64,000 nucleotides of DNA from NCBI GenBank assembly GCA_024743405.1, contig JANSWP010000019.1, positions 23,747 to 87,746 of the forward strand, read 5' to 3'. The stretch's first letter is position 1. Each line of letters starts with the position of its first letter. The notes beneath the pieces are model-generated. The model saw only the letters and a program-made list of their open reading frames with translations. It searched no databases and was not told where the DNA came from. Of the stretch, positions 18,306 through 27,490 are shown piece after piece. The DNA comes from Bacteroidota bacterium. Lineage in GTDB: Bacteria > Bacteroidota > Bacteroidia > Chitinophagales > Saprospiraceae. The position numbers and the translations under genes were made by a program.

Positions 18306-20753
18306 TTAGCGAATCAAAATCAAAACCCCTTGACGATGTTGAGAAATCAATTGATTATTGTTCATTATATCAAATTCCATAATATACTGATAAGAACCGC
18401 TAGGAACATCTCTTCCGCCTAAATCGCCTTTCCATCCATTATCGATTGTATTCGATTCGAAAATTAATTTTCCCCATCGGTCGTAAACATACATCGCATA
18501 ATTAAACAAAGGGCAGGCTGCGAGTGGCATAAAAACATCATTTCTGCCATCGGCATTTGGAGAAAAAGCATTTGGTATAAAGAGGCAATTTTCGCAATCT
18601 TTTAAAAGGAGTTCATCAGAGAAGATACAATCATTTATGGAAATGTCAACCAAATATTTCCCCGGTTGATTAATCTGAAATTTCGAATTTTGAGTGTTGT
18701 CTGACCACAAATATTTTTCAGCGCCTATTTCAGATAGGTCTAATTGGATTACTTCATTCTCGCAAATGGTAGTATAGGTTGGCAGAATTTGCTCAGGACG
18801 GTTTTGATAATCTACTTTTATGGAATCGCTATTTGAACATCCGCCTACTGAAACCTCAACAAAGTATAATCCAGGTTCCTGAACAGTAAATCCTTGATTT
18901 ACACTACCATCTTGCCAAAAATATTCAGCATTTAAAAAAGCAGCGTTAATATTCAATTTTTGATCTTCACAAAGAAGGGTATCGTTCCCTAATTCTACAT
19001 CAATAATTACATAATTGACTACAATGGAATCTCTATAGGCACAAGCCCCTTTTTGAATTTCGAGCCAATACAATCCATTCTCTTCAACTTGGAAATTCTC
19101 AGTTGTATCACCATTTTGCCAAAGGTATTTTGCGCCTGACAATTCAGATTTTAAGATAAGTGTTTCTCCTTCACAAAGCGTCGAATCATTTCCTAATGCA
19201 ACAGATTCAGGATTAACATAATCGACCCAAATGGTATCTGTAATGGTACAGCCATTTCGAGTAGCCTTCACCCAAAATTCACCCGTTTCATCAACTAAAA
19301 AAGTAGTATCTGTCGAACCATCCTGCCATTCAAAAGAGAATGTTTCATCTAGTTGACCATTCAACAAATGAGTGTCGTTCAAACAAATGGTAGTATCATT
19401 TCCAAGGTCTATGTCAAAAGAATCCGGAGTCATTTTAATCACCCAAAAATCTCTATTTCCATAATTAGATTCTAAATCAATGTCATCGGAATATGAAAAA
19501 CCACAAGCAACATAGCCTCCGTCATTTATTTGTTGGATAGAATAGAAACGATCTTCTTTTGTGCCTCCAAAATTCTTTTCCCATTCTAAATTTCCATCAG
19601 AATAAAGTTTGGTAATCCAGCCATCTTTTCCTCCATAATTATTAGCAACATCAGTGTCGAAACTACGAGAAAAACCAGCTGAAATGAATCCATTCTCATT
19701 TGCATTTTCAATTGCAAAACTTCTATCTTCCTGAACCCCGCCATAGTTATGGCTCCATATTAAATCTCCAGCTTGGTTTAATTTAATAAACCAAGCATCA
19801 TTCCCTCCATTATTCCCGCCAACATCTCCACCGCCTGAAATGGAAGTACCTGCCAAAATTATATCTTCATTGTCCGTTAATGTTAAAGCATAAGCTCTCT
19901 CTTCTGTAATCCCACCGAAATTTTTCTCCCAAATTAATTCACCTAATGGGCTCACTTTTATGACCCAAAAATCGTAAAAACCGTTGTTATCGGATACATC
20001 TCCATCATCAGAAAAAGTGGAACCAGCAACTATAAATTGTCCTGAAGCATTTTCTTTAATCCCGTAACCCCAATCGGCAGAGGATCCTCCAAAACTTTCT
20101 TCCCAAAGCATATTGCCTAAAGCATCAGTTTTGAAAATCCAAAAATCAAAATCACCTTTATTTGAGCTTACATCTCCATTCGAAGATTGAGAATATCCAG
20201 AAATTATAAGAGCACCATCAGTTGTTATTTGAATATCTTCTGCGTTTTCATTTTGACTTCCACCATAATTTTTTTCCCATAATAAATCACCATTAGGATT
20301 GATTTTGATAAGCCAAATATCTTCTTCTCCATAATTATTAGCCACATCATTTCCAATCGAAAGAGAGGAGCCAACTACTAAAAAATCACCTTCTGGAGTC
20401 TCTACCACAGAATTGGCTTTGTCAACATCAGAACCACCGTAATTTTTTTCCCATTCAATCTGACCAATTGAATCAATTTTCAATACCCAAAAATCTTCTT
20501 GTCCATAATTTTGATTGACATCAAAATTATTTGATTCTGAAAAACCAACAACCAAAAAGCCATTATCTTGAGTTTGAATAATTTCATTGGCAATTTCGTC
20601 GTCGCCACCACCATAGTTTTTTGACCATTCAATTTCAAGGCAGGGAGGTGCTTGGGAATAAGCAAAACCTGTAAAAAAAATAGTTAATACGAAAAGGGAA
20701 AGAGTAAGAGATGGAATGGGAAAAGGATGTCCAAATTTTAAATATTTGGACAT
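18306..20753 (-). CDS. Secreted repeat protein with T9SS type B sorting domain
   Basis: I chose the ATG at 20753 because it begins a signal peptide (MSKYLKFG..., ending FAYSQ); an upstream in-frame ATG at 20858 would add 35 unlikely residues. The resulting 815-residue protein starts with about eight repeats of 53-54 residues. Each carries WEKNYGG, then DGGFLVVGxSxSxxGDV and NYGxxDFWxxKID; this resembles the delta-60/beta-propeller repeats of secreted Bacteroidota proteins. Four Ig-like repeats follow (LGNDTTIC, WQDGSTD motifs, about 85 residues each). The C-terminus (IPNAFSPNADGRNDVF, YDRWGKLIFES) is the gliding-motility type B sorting domain. A surface or secreted structural role is likely. 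No catalytic motif is seen. Confidence 0.9.
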   Translation of the reverse strand: MSKYLKFGHPFPIPSLTLSLFVLTIFFTGFAYSQAPPCLEIEWSKNYGGGDDEIANEIIQTQDNGFLVVGFSESNNFDVNQNYGQEDFWVLKIDSIGQIEWEKNYGGSDVDKANSVVETPEGDFLVVGSSLSIGNDVANNYGEEDIWLIKINPNGDLLWEKNYGGSQNENAEDIQITTDGALIISGYSQSSNGDVSSNKGDFDFWIFKTDALGNMLWEESFGGSSADWGYGIKENASGQFIVAGSTFSDDGDVSDNNGFYDFWVIKVSPLGELIWEKNFGGITEERAYALTLTDNEDIILAGTSISGGGDVGGNNGGNDAWFIKLNQAGDLIWSHNYGGVQEDRSFAIENANENGFISAGFSRSFDTDVANNYGGKDGWITKLYSDGNLEWEKNFGGTKEDRFYSIQQINDGGYVACGFSYSDDIDLESNYGNRDFWVIKMTPDSFDIDLGNDTTICLNDTHLLNGQLDETFSFEWQDGSTDTTFLVDETGEFWVKATRNGCTITDTIWVDYVNPESVALGNDSTLCEGETLILKSELSGAKYLWQNGDTTENFQVEENGLYWLEIQKGACAYRDSIVVNYVIIDVELGNDTLLCEDQKLNINAAFLNAEYFWQDGSVNQGFTVQEPGLYFVEVSVGGCSNSDSIKVDYQNRPEQILPTYTTICENEVIQLDLSEIGAEKYLWSDNTQNSKFQINQPGKYLVDISINDCIFSDELLLKDCENCLFIPNAFSPNADGRNDVFMPLAACPLFNYAMYVYDRWGKLIFESNTIDNGWKGDLGGRDVPSGSYQYIMEFDIMNNNQLISQHRQGVLILIR

Positions 20754-20960
20754 CCTAGTATTTATTTTAAATGTTCGGAAAAAATAAAATAAAGTACATT
20801 TTATTAAACACAGAATTATTATCACAAGAGCTATTTTTTGGATCACAAATTTAACCAAATACTTAATTGGCTTTATTGAATTTTAGCAATCTATACGCTA
20901 ATTAATCAAATTAAATCCAATTGGCAACACATTGATTTAGCAACCAAAAAATTAAATAAT

Positions 20961-20995
20961 TCAGCTAGAATTTTAGGCTTCAGCTAGAACTTTAG
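20961..20995. repeat. Short direct repeat over the sucC stop codon
   Basis: TTCAGCTAGAA followed by TTTAG occurs twice, about 20 nt apart, once as the last codons of sucC and once just past its stop. It looks like a small tandem duplication of the gene end. Confidence 0.5.
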
Positions 20996-22181
20996 ATACA
21001 ATATCTGCAGCTTCTTTCAAAAGAATGGCAGAATGTACAGCTAAACCTGATTCATCAATAATTGTTTTGGCAATATCTGCATTCGTTCCTTGTAATCGTA
21101 CAATGATCGGAACTTGTATATTACCCATGTTTCTGTAGGCATCTACGACTCCTTGAGCTACACGATCACATCTTACAATTCCTCCAAAAATATTAATTAA
21201 AATAGCTTTTACTTTCGGATCTTTTAGAATGATTCGGAAAGCTTGTTCAACTCTAGCCGCATCAGCAGTACCACCTACATCAAGAAAATTGGCAGGCTCT
21301 CCACCTGATAATTTGATAATATCCATTGTAGCCATTGCCAATCCAGCTCCGTTAACCATGCAACCGACATTACCATCCAAATTCACATAATTCAATCCAT
21401 AGCTTTTGGCTTCAACCTCTGTTGGATCTTCTTCAGAAGTATCTCTTTTTGCCGCTAAATCAGGGTGGCGGAATAACGCGTTATCGTCTAAAGTAACTTT
21501 ACAATCTACTGCAATAATATCATCATTAGCAGATTTTAAGCAAGGGTTGATTTCAAACAAAGATGCATCAGAACCTACAAAAGCAGCATATAATTTAGCA
21601 ATGAACTTAGTCATTTCTTTGAATGCTTTCCCACTTAATCCTAAATTGAAGGCAACTTTTCGAGTTTGAAACCCTTGAAGCCCTAGCGTTGGATCAACAT
21701 ATTCTTTGTGAACTAAATGAGGTGTTTCTTCAGCTACCGCTTCAATGTCCATTCCTCCTTCAGTGGAGTAAATAATGACATTACATTTTCGTTCTCTATC
21801 CATTAAAATGGAAACATAAAATTCTTTACAGGCATCAAAATCTGGACGGTAAGCGTCCTCTGCAATTAATATTTTACTTACTAATTTACCTTCACCGTCC
21901 ATTCCCCCAGGGGTTTGAGGTGTTTTTAACATCATTCCTAGGATCTCTCCAGCTGTTTCTTTTAATTGGTCTCCGTTTTTGACCAATTTTACTCCTCCAC
22001 CTTTTCCACGACCACCTGCGTGAATTTGGGCTTTCACAACAGCAACACTAGTTCCTGATTCAGCTTCAATTTTGTTGTAAGCCTCAACAGCCTCTTCAAC
22101 AGTATTTGCTACGTAGCCTTCTTGAATGGCAACTCCGTAACTTTTCAATAATTCTTTTCCTTGATATTCGTGAAGATTCAT
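20973..22181 (-). CDS. sucC: Succinyl-CoA synthetase, beta subunit (ADP-forming)
   Basis: SucC is the ATP-grasp subunit that, with SucD, converts succinyl-CoA plus phosphate and ADP to succinate plus ATP in the TCA cycle. The start at 22181 gives the family N-terminus [17 protein letters not shown]; a longer frame to 22259 has no family homology and would cover the promoter. The 402-residue length is normal. ATP-grasp motifs include [17 protein letters not shown], and the C-terminal CoA-ligase part has [13 protein letters not shown] and [15 protein letters not shown]. The partner sucD is not next to it, which is not rare in Bacteroidota. A good promoter lies just upstream. Confidence 0.97.
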   Translation of the reverse strand: MNLHEYQGKELLKSYGVAIQEGYVANTVEEAVEAYNKIEAESGTSVAVVKAQIHAGGRGKGGGVKLVKNGDQLKETAGEILGMMLKTPQTPGGMDGEGKLVSKILIAEDAYRPDFDACKEFYVSILMDRERKCNVIIYSTEGGMDIEAVAEETPHLVHKEYVDPTLGLQGFQTRKVAFNLGLSGKAFKEMTKFIAKLYAAFVGSDASLFEINPCLKSANDDIIAVDCKVTLDDNALFRHPDLAAKRDTSEEDPTEVEAKSYGLNYVNLDGNVGCMVNGAGLAMATMDIIKLSGGEPANFLDVGGTADAARVEQAFRIILKDPKVKAILINIFGGIVRCDRVAQGVVDAYRNMGNIQVPIIVRLQGTNADIAKTIIDESGLAVHSAILLKEAADIVSKVLAEA

Positions 22182-22224
22182 TCTATAAAGTTTTATATAT
22201 GGATATTGGTTTGGAAAAACGCCG

Positions 22225-22254
22225 CAAAAGTAACAGAATTCCAAAGTAAAACAA
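22225..22254 (-). promoter_or_regulatory. sucC promoter, Bacteroidota type
   Basis: On the minus strand: TTG (22254-22252), exactly 19 nt, then TACTTTTG (22232-22225), a full match to TAnnTTTG. The sucC ATG at 22181 lies 43 nt downstream. The spacing is the standard one for the primary sigma factor of Bacteroidota. Confidence 0.7.
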
Positions 22255-22272
22255 CACAAAAATCAAGTTATA

Positions 22273-22920
22273 TCAAATCCCATGGGGTCTGTCGTGACTC
22301 AACAAAGAGACATGCAGATGATCAGCCGTTCCAAAATGCCGTAAAGTATTAAAACCCATCATTCTGAAATACCTTTCTAGTAGCCAATTTCGGACTTCAC
22401 TTCTTCCTTTTACTCTAATATCAATGGCATGAGAAAATCCATCTGATTGTTTGAAATGCAAAGAATGACTTTTGGTCGGAAGACCCATTTTTCTATAATC
22501 TTCAGGTATCCGGTTGGCATCTGTAACAATCAATCCTTTGTCCAACTGAACAACAGTGCTTATGCCTAATCTTAAAATAGGATGTAAGCTGGTAAATTCT
22601 TTTTGAACCTCTGTATGTTTACTATTGGTATTTGATAAAAATAATAGCGCCGGAAAACAATAGGTTAAAACCAGAATTAGGGCAATCCAATAACTAAATT
22701 TCATTGTTTTGATATTACCTAATTTGCCAGTAAATCGCCCATGGATAAAAAGGATATAAATGCAAATAATTAATCCACTCCCTAAAATACCTCCAGTAAT
22801 TGAAAACCAAGGCAGAAAATGATAATGTTCGTGTAGAAAAACAGCGCCTCGAATCAGAATTATAAAAGGAAGAATAAGCATTAATGTCACCTTTAAAAAG
22901 TTGTAGAGTATAAACTTCAT
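22273..22920 (-). CDS. Membrane protein with a peptidase-M15-like C-terminal domain
   Basis: A 215-residue protein of no family I can name with certainty. Three hydrophobic segments (about residues 5-27, 40-62 and 75-98) suggest an integral membrane N-terminus. The C-terminal 110 residues carry SLHFKQSDGFSHAIDIR and later TADHLHVSLLS. This resembles the zinc-binding arrangement of D-Ala-D-Ala carboxypeptidase/M15-type enzymes (H..D..H, where the metal ligands lie in SxHxxGxAxD and DHxH). If correct, it would be a membrane-tethered peptidoglycan peptidase or a non-catalytic relative. The Gly normally found in the first motif is not clearly aligned, so this remains inference. It stands between sucC and an aminotransferase gene on the same strand. 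Confidence 0.65.
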   Translation of the reverse strand: MKFILYNFLKVTLMLILPFIILIRGAVFLHEHYHFLPWFSITGGILGSGLIICIYILFIHGRFTGKLGNIKTMKFSYWIALILVLTYCFPALLFLSNTNSKHTEVQKEFTSLHPILRLGISTVVQLDKGLIVTDANRIPEDYRKMGLPTKSHSLHFKQSDGFSHAIDIRVKGRSEVRNWLLERYFRMMGFNTLRHFGTADHLHVSLLSHDRPHGI

Positions 22921-23271
22921 AAACTAGGTTTTGATGATTAGTTAGCTAGATATGAAGTCAATGAAAACTGTGCTAATTCTTTCTATTAATGGAAGTGATA
23001 AAAAGATAAGTAACAGCTAAAAAATAAGTCCGCCAATTTGTAATAGTAGATTTTGGATTTTAGTAAGGCAAAAAACACAGGCGATGCAGGGCTTCCTGCG
23101 CTAGCTTGTACCAGAAGACACAAAGGCGAACGCAAAAAAGTATTTTTAACGCCGCAAAAGTTCAAAAGATACATCGGAAAATGTCGGAGTTATTCTTTAG
23201 GCGTTGCTAATAGATAGAAAATAATGAGTTCCCTATTCAGTCAAGTCAAAATAGGGAACTCAACCAAGAAA
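22921..23271. other. Intergenic region (351 nt)
   Basis: It contains the terminator of the aminotransferase gene (listed separately). A minus-strand AACTTTTGCGGCG near 23149-23161 is one mismatch from a -7 box and may drive the membrane protein gene. The stretch around 23080-23130 is more GC-rich than its surroundings and has no gene I can support. Confidence 0.4.
23225..23262 (-). terminator. Terminator after the class I aminotransferase gene
   Basis: A 13-bp perfect stem, TGAGTTCCCTATT/AATAGGGAACTCA, with a 12-nt loop, 10 nt past the minus-strand stop at 23272. The minus-strand sequence after the stem is T-rich. Confidence 0.75.
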
Positions 23272-24480
23272 TTATTTTAATTTCGACACAACTTCTGCAA
23301 TCCTCCGAACCGCTTCCCGCAATTCAGGTTCCGAGGCAGCATAAGAAAATCTAAAACAATTATCTGCTCCAAAAGCTGATCCAGTGACGACTGCTACAAA
23401 GCCCTTCATTAAAATATACTCACAAAATTCATTAGCATTATTTATGGTCACCGTGCCATCTGTTTTCCCAAAATAGTCACTTATGTCTGGAAAGATGTAA
23501 AATGCACCTGGAGGGCAATTCACTTTAAACCCGGGAATTTCGCTCAATAACCCAATTACAATATCTCTACGTTTTAGAAATTCTTCACGCATTTTATCTG
23601 TCTCACTCATATCTGCCAAAAGGGCATGGGCTGCTGCTTTTTGACTGAAAGCATTTGCGCCAGAGGTAAACTGACCTTGTATTTTGGCACAAGCGGCAGC
23701 AATCCATTTTGGAGCGCCTATATACCCTAACCGCCAACCAGTCATTGCGAAGCCTTTCGCAAAACCATTAACAGTTATCGTTCTGTCTTTTACACTTGGA
23801 ACAGCTCCAATGCTTGCATGTTGTCCAGTAAAGTTGATGTATTCATATATTTCGTCAGATACAATAAAGATACCTTCATGTTTTGATATGACATTACCTA
23901 TCTCAGTTAGTTCCTCTTTCGAATACACCGAACCTGTAGGATTACATGGAGATGAGAACAAAACCATTTTAGTTTTTTCAGTAATAGATGCTTCGACCTG
24001 CTTGGCAGTAACTTTATAATCATTTTCTATACCGGCAGAAACTGTGACTGGAACACCCCCTGCCAACCGTACAATTTCATAATAGGAAACCCAATAAGGA
24101 GTAAATATTACAACTTCATCCCCTTCATCAAGCAATGCAAGGCAAAGATTCGCTATGGATTGTTTTGCTCCATTACTTACTACAATTTGATTCACATCAA
24201 AATCTAAATCATTGTCGCGTTTGAATTTTGTCACAATCGATTCACGCAAATCCATTAACCCAGGAACAGGGGTGTATTTTGTGTATCCATCATCCAAAGC
24301 TTTTTTGGCTGCCTCTTTTATATGATTAGGTGTGTCAAAATCTGGTTCACCTAAGCTTAAACTAATTACATCGTGACCTTTAGCTTTTAAATCTCGAGCT
24401 AATTGAGCCATTTTGATAGTTGCCGATTCAGACATATTTTGAACGCGGCGAGAAAGTGGAAAAGACGATACTTCAGCCAT
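23272..24480 (-). CDS. Class I/II pyridoxal-phosphate aminotransferase (aspartate type)
   Basis: A 402-residue aminotransferase of the AspB/AspC-like subgroup I-gamma. The N-terminus (LSRRVQNMSESATIKMAQLARDLKAKGHDVISLSLGEPDFDTP) is typical of this group. Further motifs are SNGAKQSI, the cofactor-contacting SPCNPTGSVY, SDEIYEYI, and GFAKGFAMTGWRLGY holding the PLP-binding Lys (about residue 238). The C-terminus has an Arg in FRFSYA for the substrate carboxylate. It most likely transfers the amino group between aspartate (or related amino acids) and 2-oxoglutarate in the cytosol; the exact substrate is not certain. The gene seems to be transcribed alone, with a terminator behind it and a divergent methyltransferase gene ahead. 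Confidence 0.94.
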   Translation of the reverse strand: MAEVSSFPLSRRVQNMSESATIKMAQLARDLKAKGHDVISLSLGEPDFDTPNHIKEAAKKALDDGYTKYTPVPGLMDLRESIVTKFKRDNDLDFDVNQIVVSNGAKQSIANLCLALLDEGDEVVIFTPYWVSYYEIVRLAGGVPVTVSAGIENDYKVTAKQVEASITEKTKMVLFSSPCNPTGSVYSKEELTEIGNVISKHEGIFIVSDEIYEYINFTGQHASIGAVPSVKDRTITVNGFAKGFAMTGWRLGYIGAPKWIAAACAKIQGQFTSGANAFSQKAAAHALLADMSETDKMREEFLKRRDIVIGLLSEIPGFKVNCPPGAFYIFPDISDYFGKTDGTVTINNANEFCEYILMKGFVAVVTGSAFGADNCFRFSYAASEPELREAVRRIAEVVSKLK

Positions 24481-24785
24481 TTTGGATTGATTTTGTATAT
24501 TTTGTGATTAACAAGAATTGGCAATATTAAAGGTTTAATCATTAAGCGATTTATATGTATTAAACCATGAAATAACCATTCGTGTCAAAAATCGGGCAAA
24601 CTTACGATATTTATAATTTACGGTCAATAATTAAAATAGATACCGTTATTTTGAACATTGTAAAAAGAAAGCTTAATAAATTGCCATTTTCAATATCTTC
24701 ACGCCGTTTTTTAAGAAATTAGAAGCTTACATTCTTTAATTCTAGTCTTTGCTTTCAAAGACTCTATCAATAATCACAAAATAAA
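24481..24785. other. Divergent intergenic region (305 nt)
   Basis: This gap separates the minus-strand aminotransferase gene from the plus-strand methyltransferase gene and should hold both promoters. I see no exact TAnnTTTG box with a properly spaced TTG, and no repeat or small gene. Confidence 0.4.
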
Positions 24786-25583
24786 ATGAACTATAAATTA
24801 TTGTTTCCAACCTATCGCAACAGATATCTATTTATAAAAAATTGCTTAAGAAAATATGAGGGAAATGGATTTACAAATGCCTTGAACTTGGGAACAGGAG
24901 AGGGTGATTATGACCCTATGATTGCTTTAAGTTGCAAAAAGTTAACCTCTTGCGATATCAACGAAAATGATATTGCTTTTGCTTCAAAATTGAATGAAGG
25001 TCTAAAGAATACAGAATATCGTGTTGAAAATGCATTGGATTTGACTTTTGGGCAAAGTTCTTTTGATATGCTAGTATCCGTAGATGTTATGGAACATGTT
25101 GGTGAACCGGAAAAAATGACCTCAGAGATCGGACGAATTTTAAATAAAGGAGGTTTGGCTTTTATTACATTTCCTCAAATTCATTTTCCATGGACATACG
25201 ATCCTATCAATAGAATATTGAGTTTTTTTACCAAAAAGAAAATTTCACAAGGAGCTTATGCTTTTGGCCATGAATATTTAGTAGATGGGGATCAATTTAA
25301 GTCTTGGGCTGAAAAATATGGAATGGAAATCGTTAAAGAACAAAATTTGAGTGGATATTTGGTGGCTCTTCTAGAGATTTATTGGACCGGGATCATCCAA
25401 TCTATTTTTAAGGAAAATTCAACTAATTTATCTAGTGAAAAGGAGAAGACCATAAAATTGAGACCTTCGATTAAAGAACCATTCTTAGTTCACTTCACAG
25501 ACTTAATAATTGGAATCGATAAACTCCTTTTTGGATGGATGAAACATTCAGTGGGGAAAGGTTTTATTGTGAGAAAAAAATAA
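24786..25583 (+). CDS. Class I SAM-dependent methyltransferase
   Basis: A 265-residue Rossmann-fold methyltransferase. Motif I (SAM binding) is seen as ALNLGTGEGDYDP, then the acidic residue at the end of strand 2 in SCDINENDI. Motif IV/post-I is FDMLVSVDVMEHVGEPEKM, and RILNKGGLAFITFPQIHFPW follows. The second half carries a hydrophobic, aromatic-rich segment. The layout is that of methyltransferases acting on lipids, quinones or glycan precursors (Methyltransf_11/25), but the substrate cannot be told from the sequence. It is convergent with the deoxynucleoside kinase gene, leaving only 6 nt between the two stop codons. Confidence 0.88.
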   Translation: MNYKLLFPTYRNRYLFIKNCLRKYEGNGFTNALNLGTGEGDYDPMIALSCKKLTSCDINENDIAFASKLNEGLKNTEYRVENALDLTFGQSSFDMLVSVDVMEHVGEPEKMTSEIGRILNKGGLAFITFPQIHFPWTYDPINRILSFFTKKKISQGAYAFGHEYLVDGDQFKSWAEKYGMEIVKEQNLSGYLVALLEIYWTGIIQSIFKENSTNLSSEKEKTIKLRPSIKEPFLVHFTDLIIGIDKLLFGWMKHSVGKGFIVRKK

Positions 25584-25589
25584 TTCACC

Positions 25590-26255
25590 CTAGACTTTTT
25601 CAAGTTTTTCTATAAGATTTATTCGATGAATACCGACTTCATAGTTTTTATTAACTAACTCAATTAAATTTTCGAAAATCCAATCATCGTCTGCAAAATT
25701 CAAATCTTCTAAATCAACAATCAAAATTGGAATTTCCTTTTCTGTTTTGAAAAATTCAAAGTAAGCGTTTTGGAGAGAATCTAAATATGCTGGTTTGATA
25801 TCCTTCTCATAAAGACGACCTCTTTTATGAATATTTTTCAATAAATTTTCAACAGATCGATGCAAGTACAACAATAAACTTGGTTTTCGAAAGGTGGAAT
25901 TTAATACATTGAATAGCCGCTGAAAGAGCCGATATTCTTCACTCTTCAAATTGTTTTTAGCAAATAATAAAGTTTTTAGAAAGAAATAATCTGATATAAT
26001 CGAATCTTGAAATAATTCACCTTGGGAGAGCAATTCTTGCAACTGCTTATGGCGTTCTGTCATGAAAAACAATTCCACCTGAAATGCATAACGGTCAGGA
26101 TTTTCATAGAAATAAGGAAGAAATGGATTATCGGTGAACTGTTCTAATATAAGCTTACTGTTGTAACGCTTAGAGAATTTTGTGCAAAAAGTAGTTTTCC
26201 CTGCACCAATATTACCTTCAACCGCAATGAATTTATGAGGTGATTGGTTTGACAT
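25590..26255 (-). CDS. Deoxynucleoside kinase
   Basis: A 221-residue kinase of the dNK/dCK family, which phosphorylates deoxynucleosides to monophosphates as a salvage step. The P-loop is GNIGAGKTT (about residues 14-22). The family pattern follows with LILEQFTDNPFLPYFYENP, then FQVELFFMTERHKQL, a DS..SDY segment, and the Arg-rich lid KRGRLYEKDIKPAYLDSL. Which nucleoside it prefers cannot be determined. It begins 24 nt after folK on the same strand; this folK-kinase pairing is frequent in Bacteroidota, and the two are probably co-transcribed. Confidence 0.93.
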   Translation of the reverse strand: MSNQSPHKFIAVEGNIGAGKTTFCTKFSKRYNSKLILEQFTDNPFLPYFYENPDRYAFQVELFFMTERHKQLQELLSQGELFQDSIISDYFFLKTLLFAKNNLKSEEYRLFQRLFNVLNSTFRKPSLLLYLHRSVENLLKNIHKRGRLYEKDIKPAYLDSLQNAYFEFFKTEKEIPILIVDLEDLNFADDDWIFENLIELVNKNYEVGIHRINLIEKLEKV

Positions 26256-26279
26256 AGTCTAACCTCTATTTTTTAATGA

Positions 26280-26792
26280 TTAATTTTTAAATTGGGTTTG
26301 AGTTTCTAGTTTTCTCACTTCACATTTATCATCTGATTCAGCCATTAAAGTTAAGATGTCTTTTCCAAATACAGGATGAATAAGATTCGGAGCTAATTCA
26401 GACATGGGTATTAAAACAAAGTTTCTTTCTCCAATTCTCGGGTGAGGAACAGTTAAATTGGGTGATTGGATGAGAAGGTCTTCATAAAAAAGGAGATCGA
26501 TATCAATAATTCTAGAGCTCCATTTGATCGTTCTATTTCTTCCCAAATCCTGTTCAATCTTTCCAATTTTGTCCATAACCACAAGTGGAGAAAGTATAGT
26601 TTCCACTTTTAAAGCTTGGTTAAAATAATCAGGCTGATTTTCAACACCCCAAGCCTCAGTCTCATACAAACTAGATTTTTGGATGATTTTTCCAATTTCG
26701 ATTTTTATATTTTGACATGCCAAATCTAGGTTTTTTAATCGATTACCAAGATTACTACCTGTATGTAAGAATATTATTTTCGTATCTGACAT
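26280..26792 (-). CDS. folK: 2-amino-4-hydroxy-6-hydroxymethyldihydropteridine pyrophosphokinase
   Basis: FolK transfers pyrophosphate from ATP to 6-hydroxymethyl-7,8-dihydropterin, the step before dihydropteroate synthase in folate synthesis. The start at 26792 gives MSDTKIIFLHTGSNLGNR, the conserved N-terminus; a frame reaching 26912 would add 40 residues without homology and overlap the divergent promoter. The 170-residue length is normal. The signature RxxxxxxRxIDxDLLFY appears as NRTIKWSSRIIDIDLLFYED, followed by PHPRIGERNFVLIPMSELAP. On the minus strand a TACCTTTG box ends only 6 nt before the ATG, so the transcript may have almost no leader; there is no well-spaced TTG for it. Confidence 0.95.
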   Translation of the reverse strand: MSDTKIIFLHTGSNLGNRLKNLDLACQNIKIEIGKIIQKSSLYETEAWGVENQPDYFNQALKVETILSPLVVMDKIGKIEQDLGRNRTIKWSSRIIDIDLLFYEDLLIQSPNLTVPHPRIGERNFVLIPMSELAPNLIHPVFGKDILTLMAESDDKCEVRKLETQTQFKN

Positions 26793-26878
26793 GAGCTCAA
26801 AGGTATTTAAGTAAAGCAATTTATATCGAATTGTGGACGGAATATATTTCCACATTGTCACTTTTTTTTGGATTTTGT

Positions 26879-26908
26879 TTGAATAAAAGACCGATTGGTT
26901 TATTTTTG
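26879..26908 (+). promoter_or_regulatory. Bacteroidota-type promoter of the DinB-TetR-hydrolase operon
   Basis: TTG at 26879-26881, exactly 19 nt, then TATTTTTG at 26901-26908, matching TAnnTTTG. The DinB-family ATG at 26931 follows 22 nt later. Confidence 0.7.
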
Positions 26909-26930
26909 CCAATCAATTTAAAATGCCATT

Positions 26931-27464
26931 ATGAATGAAGCTAATATTTACGAAAAAAATGAAATCCAAAAAGCTTGGTTTATCGTTTTAAATGAGGTTC
27001 AAAATTATATCGAAAAAATTGATTCCAATACTTTTGAGAAAAGCATTGATGAAAAATGGTCAATTGCCGAAAACTTGGATCATTTGATACGTTCCACCAA
27101 GCCTATTGTGAAGGCTTTAGGTGCATCAAAACTTGGTCTTAGGATGTTTGGTAAGCCAAAGGGGCCGTCAAGAAATTATAATGAAATTGTACAAACCTAT
27201 CATACTGCTTTAGCGAGCGGATTGGTTTCTGGAGGTGGCTTTTCTCCCCAAAACGAATCCGTAATGAGTCAAGAAGAATTCTTAGTCTTTTGGAGGTCAG
27301 TTGGTGGACGATTGCATGAAAGACTAGAAAAATGGAAGGACAGTGATTTAGATAAATATGTTTTGCTTCATCCAGCTCTAGGGAAAATGACTATTCGTGA
27401 AATACTTCTTTTTACAATTTATCATACTTACCATCACTTAAAAGCAATGAAAAAAATTGCTTGA
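26931..27464 (+). CDS. DinB-family protein
   Basis: A 177-residue four-helix-bundle protein of the DinB/YfiT superfamily. The metal-binding histidines fit the usual pattern: one in the second helix region (WSIAENLDHLIRS) and two in the C-terminal helix (FTIYHTYHHLKAM). Members include thiol-dependent S-transferases and many stress-linked proteins of unknown function. The biochemical role here is unknown. It is the first gene of a probable three-gene operon, 26 nt ahead of a TetR-type regulator, so it may be a target of that regulator. Confidence 0.87.
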   Translation: MNEANIYEKNEIQKAWFIVLNEVQNYIEKIDSNTFEKSIDEKWSIAENLDHLIRSTKPIVKALGASKLGLRMFGKPKGPSRNYNEIVQTYHTALASGLVSGGGFSPQNESVMSQEEFLVFWRSVGGRLHERLEKWKDSDLDKYVLLHPALGKMTIREILLFTIYHTYHHLKAMKKIA

Positions 27465-27490
27465 CAATAAGGTGAATCCTAAATTTTCAA

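Noticed and set aside
22986..23174. 62-codon minus-strand open frame
   Set aside because: It lies in a gap with promoter-like and degenerate sequence; no signal, family pattern or conserved start.
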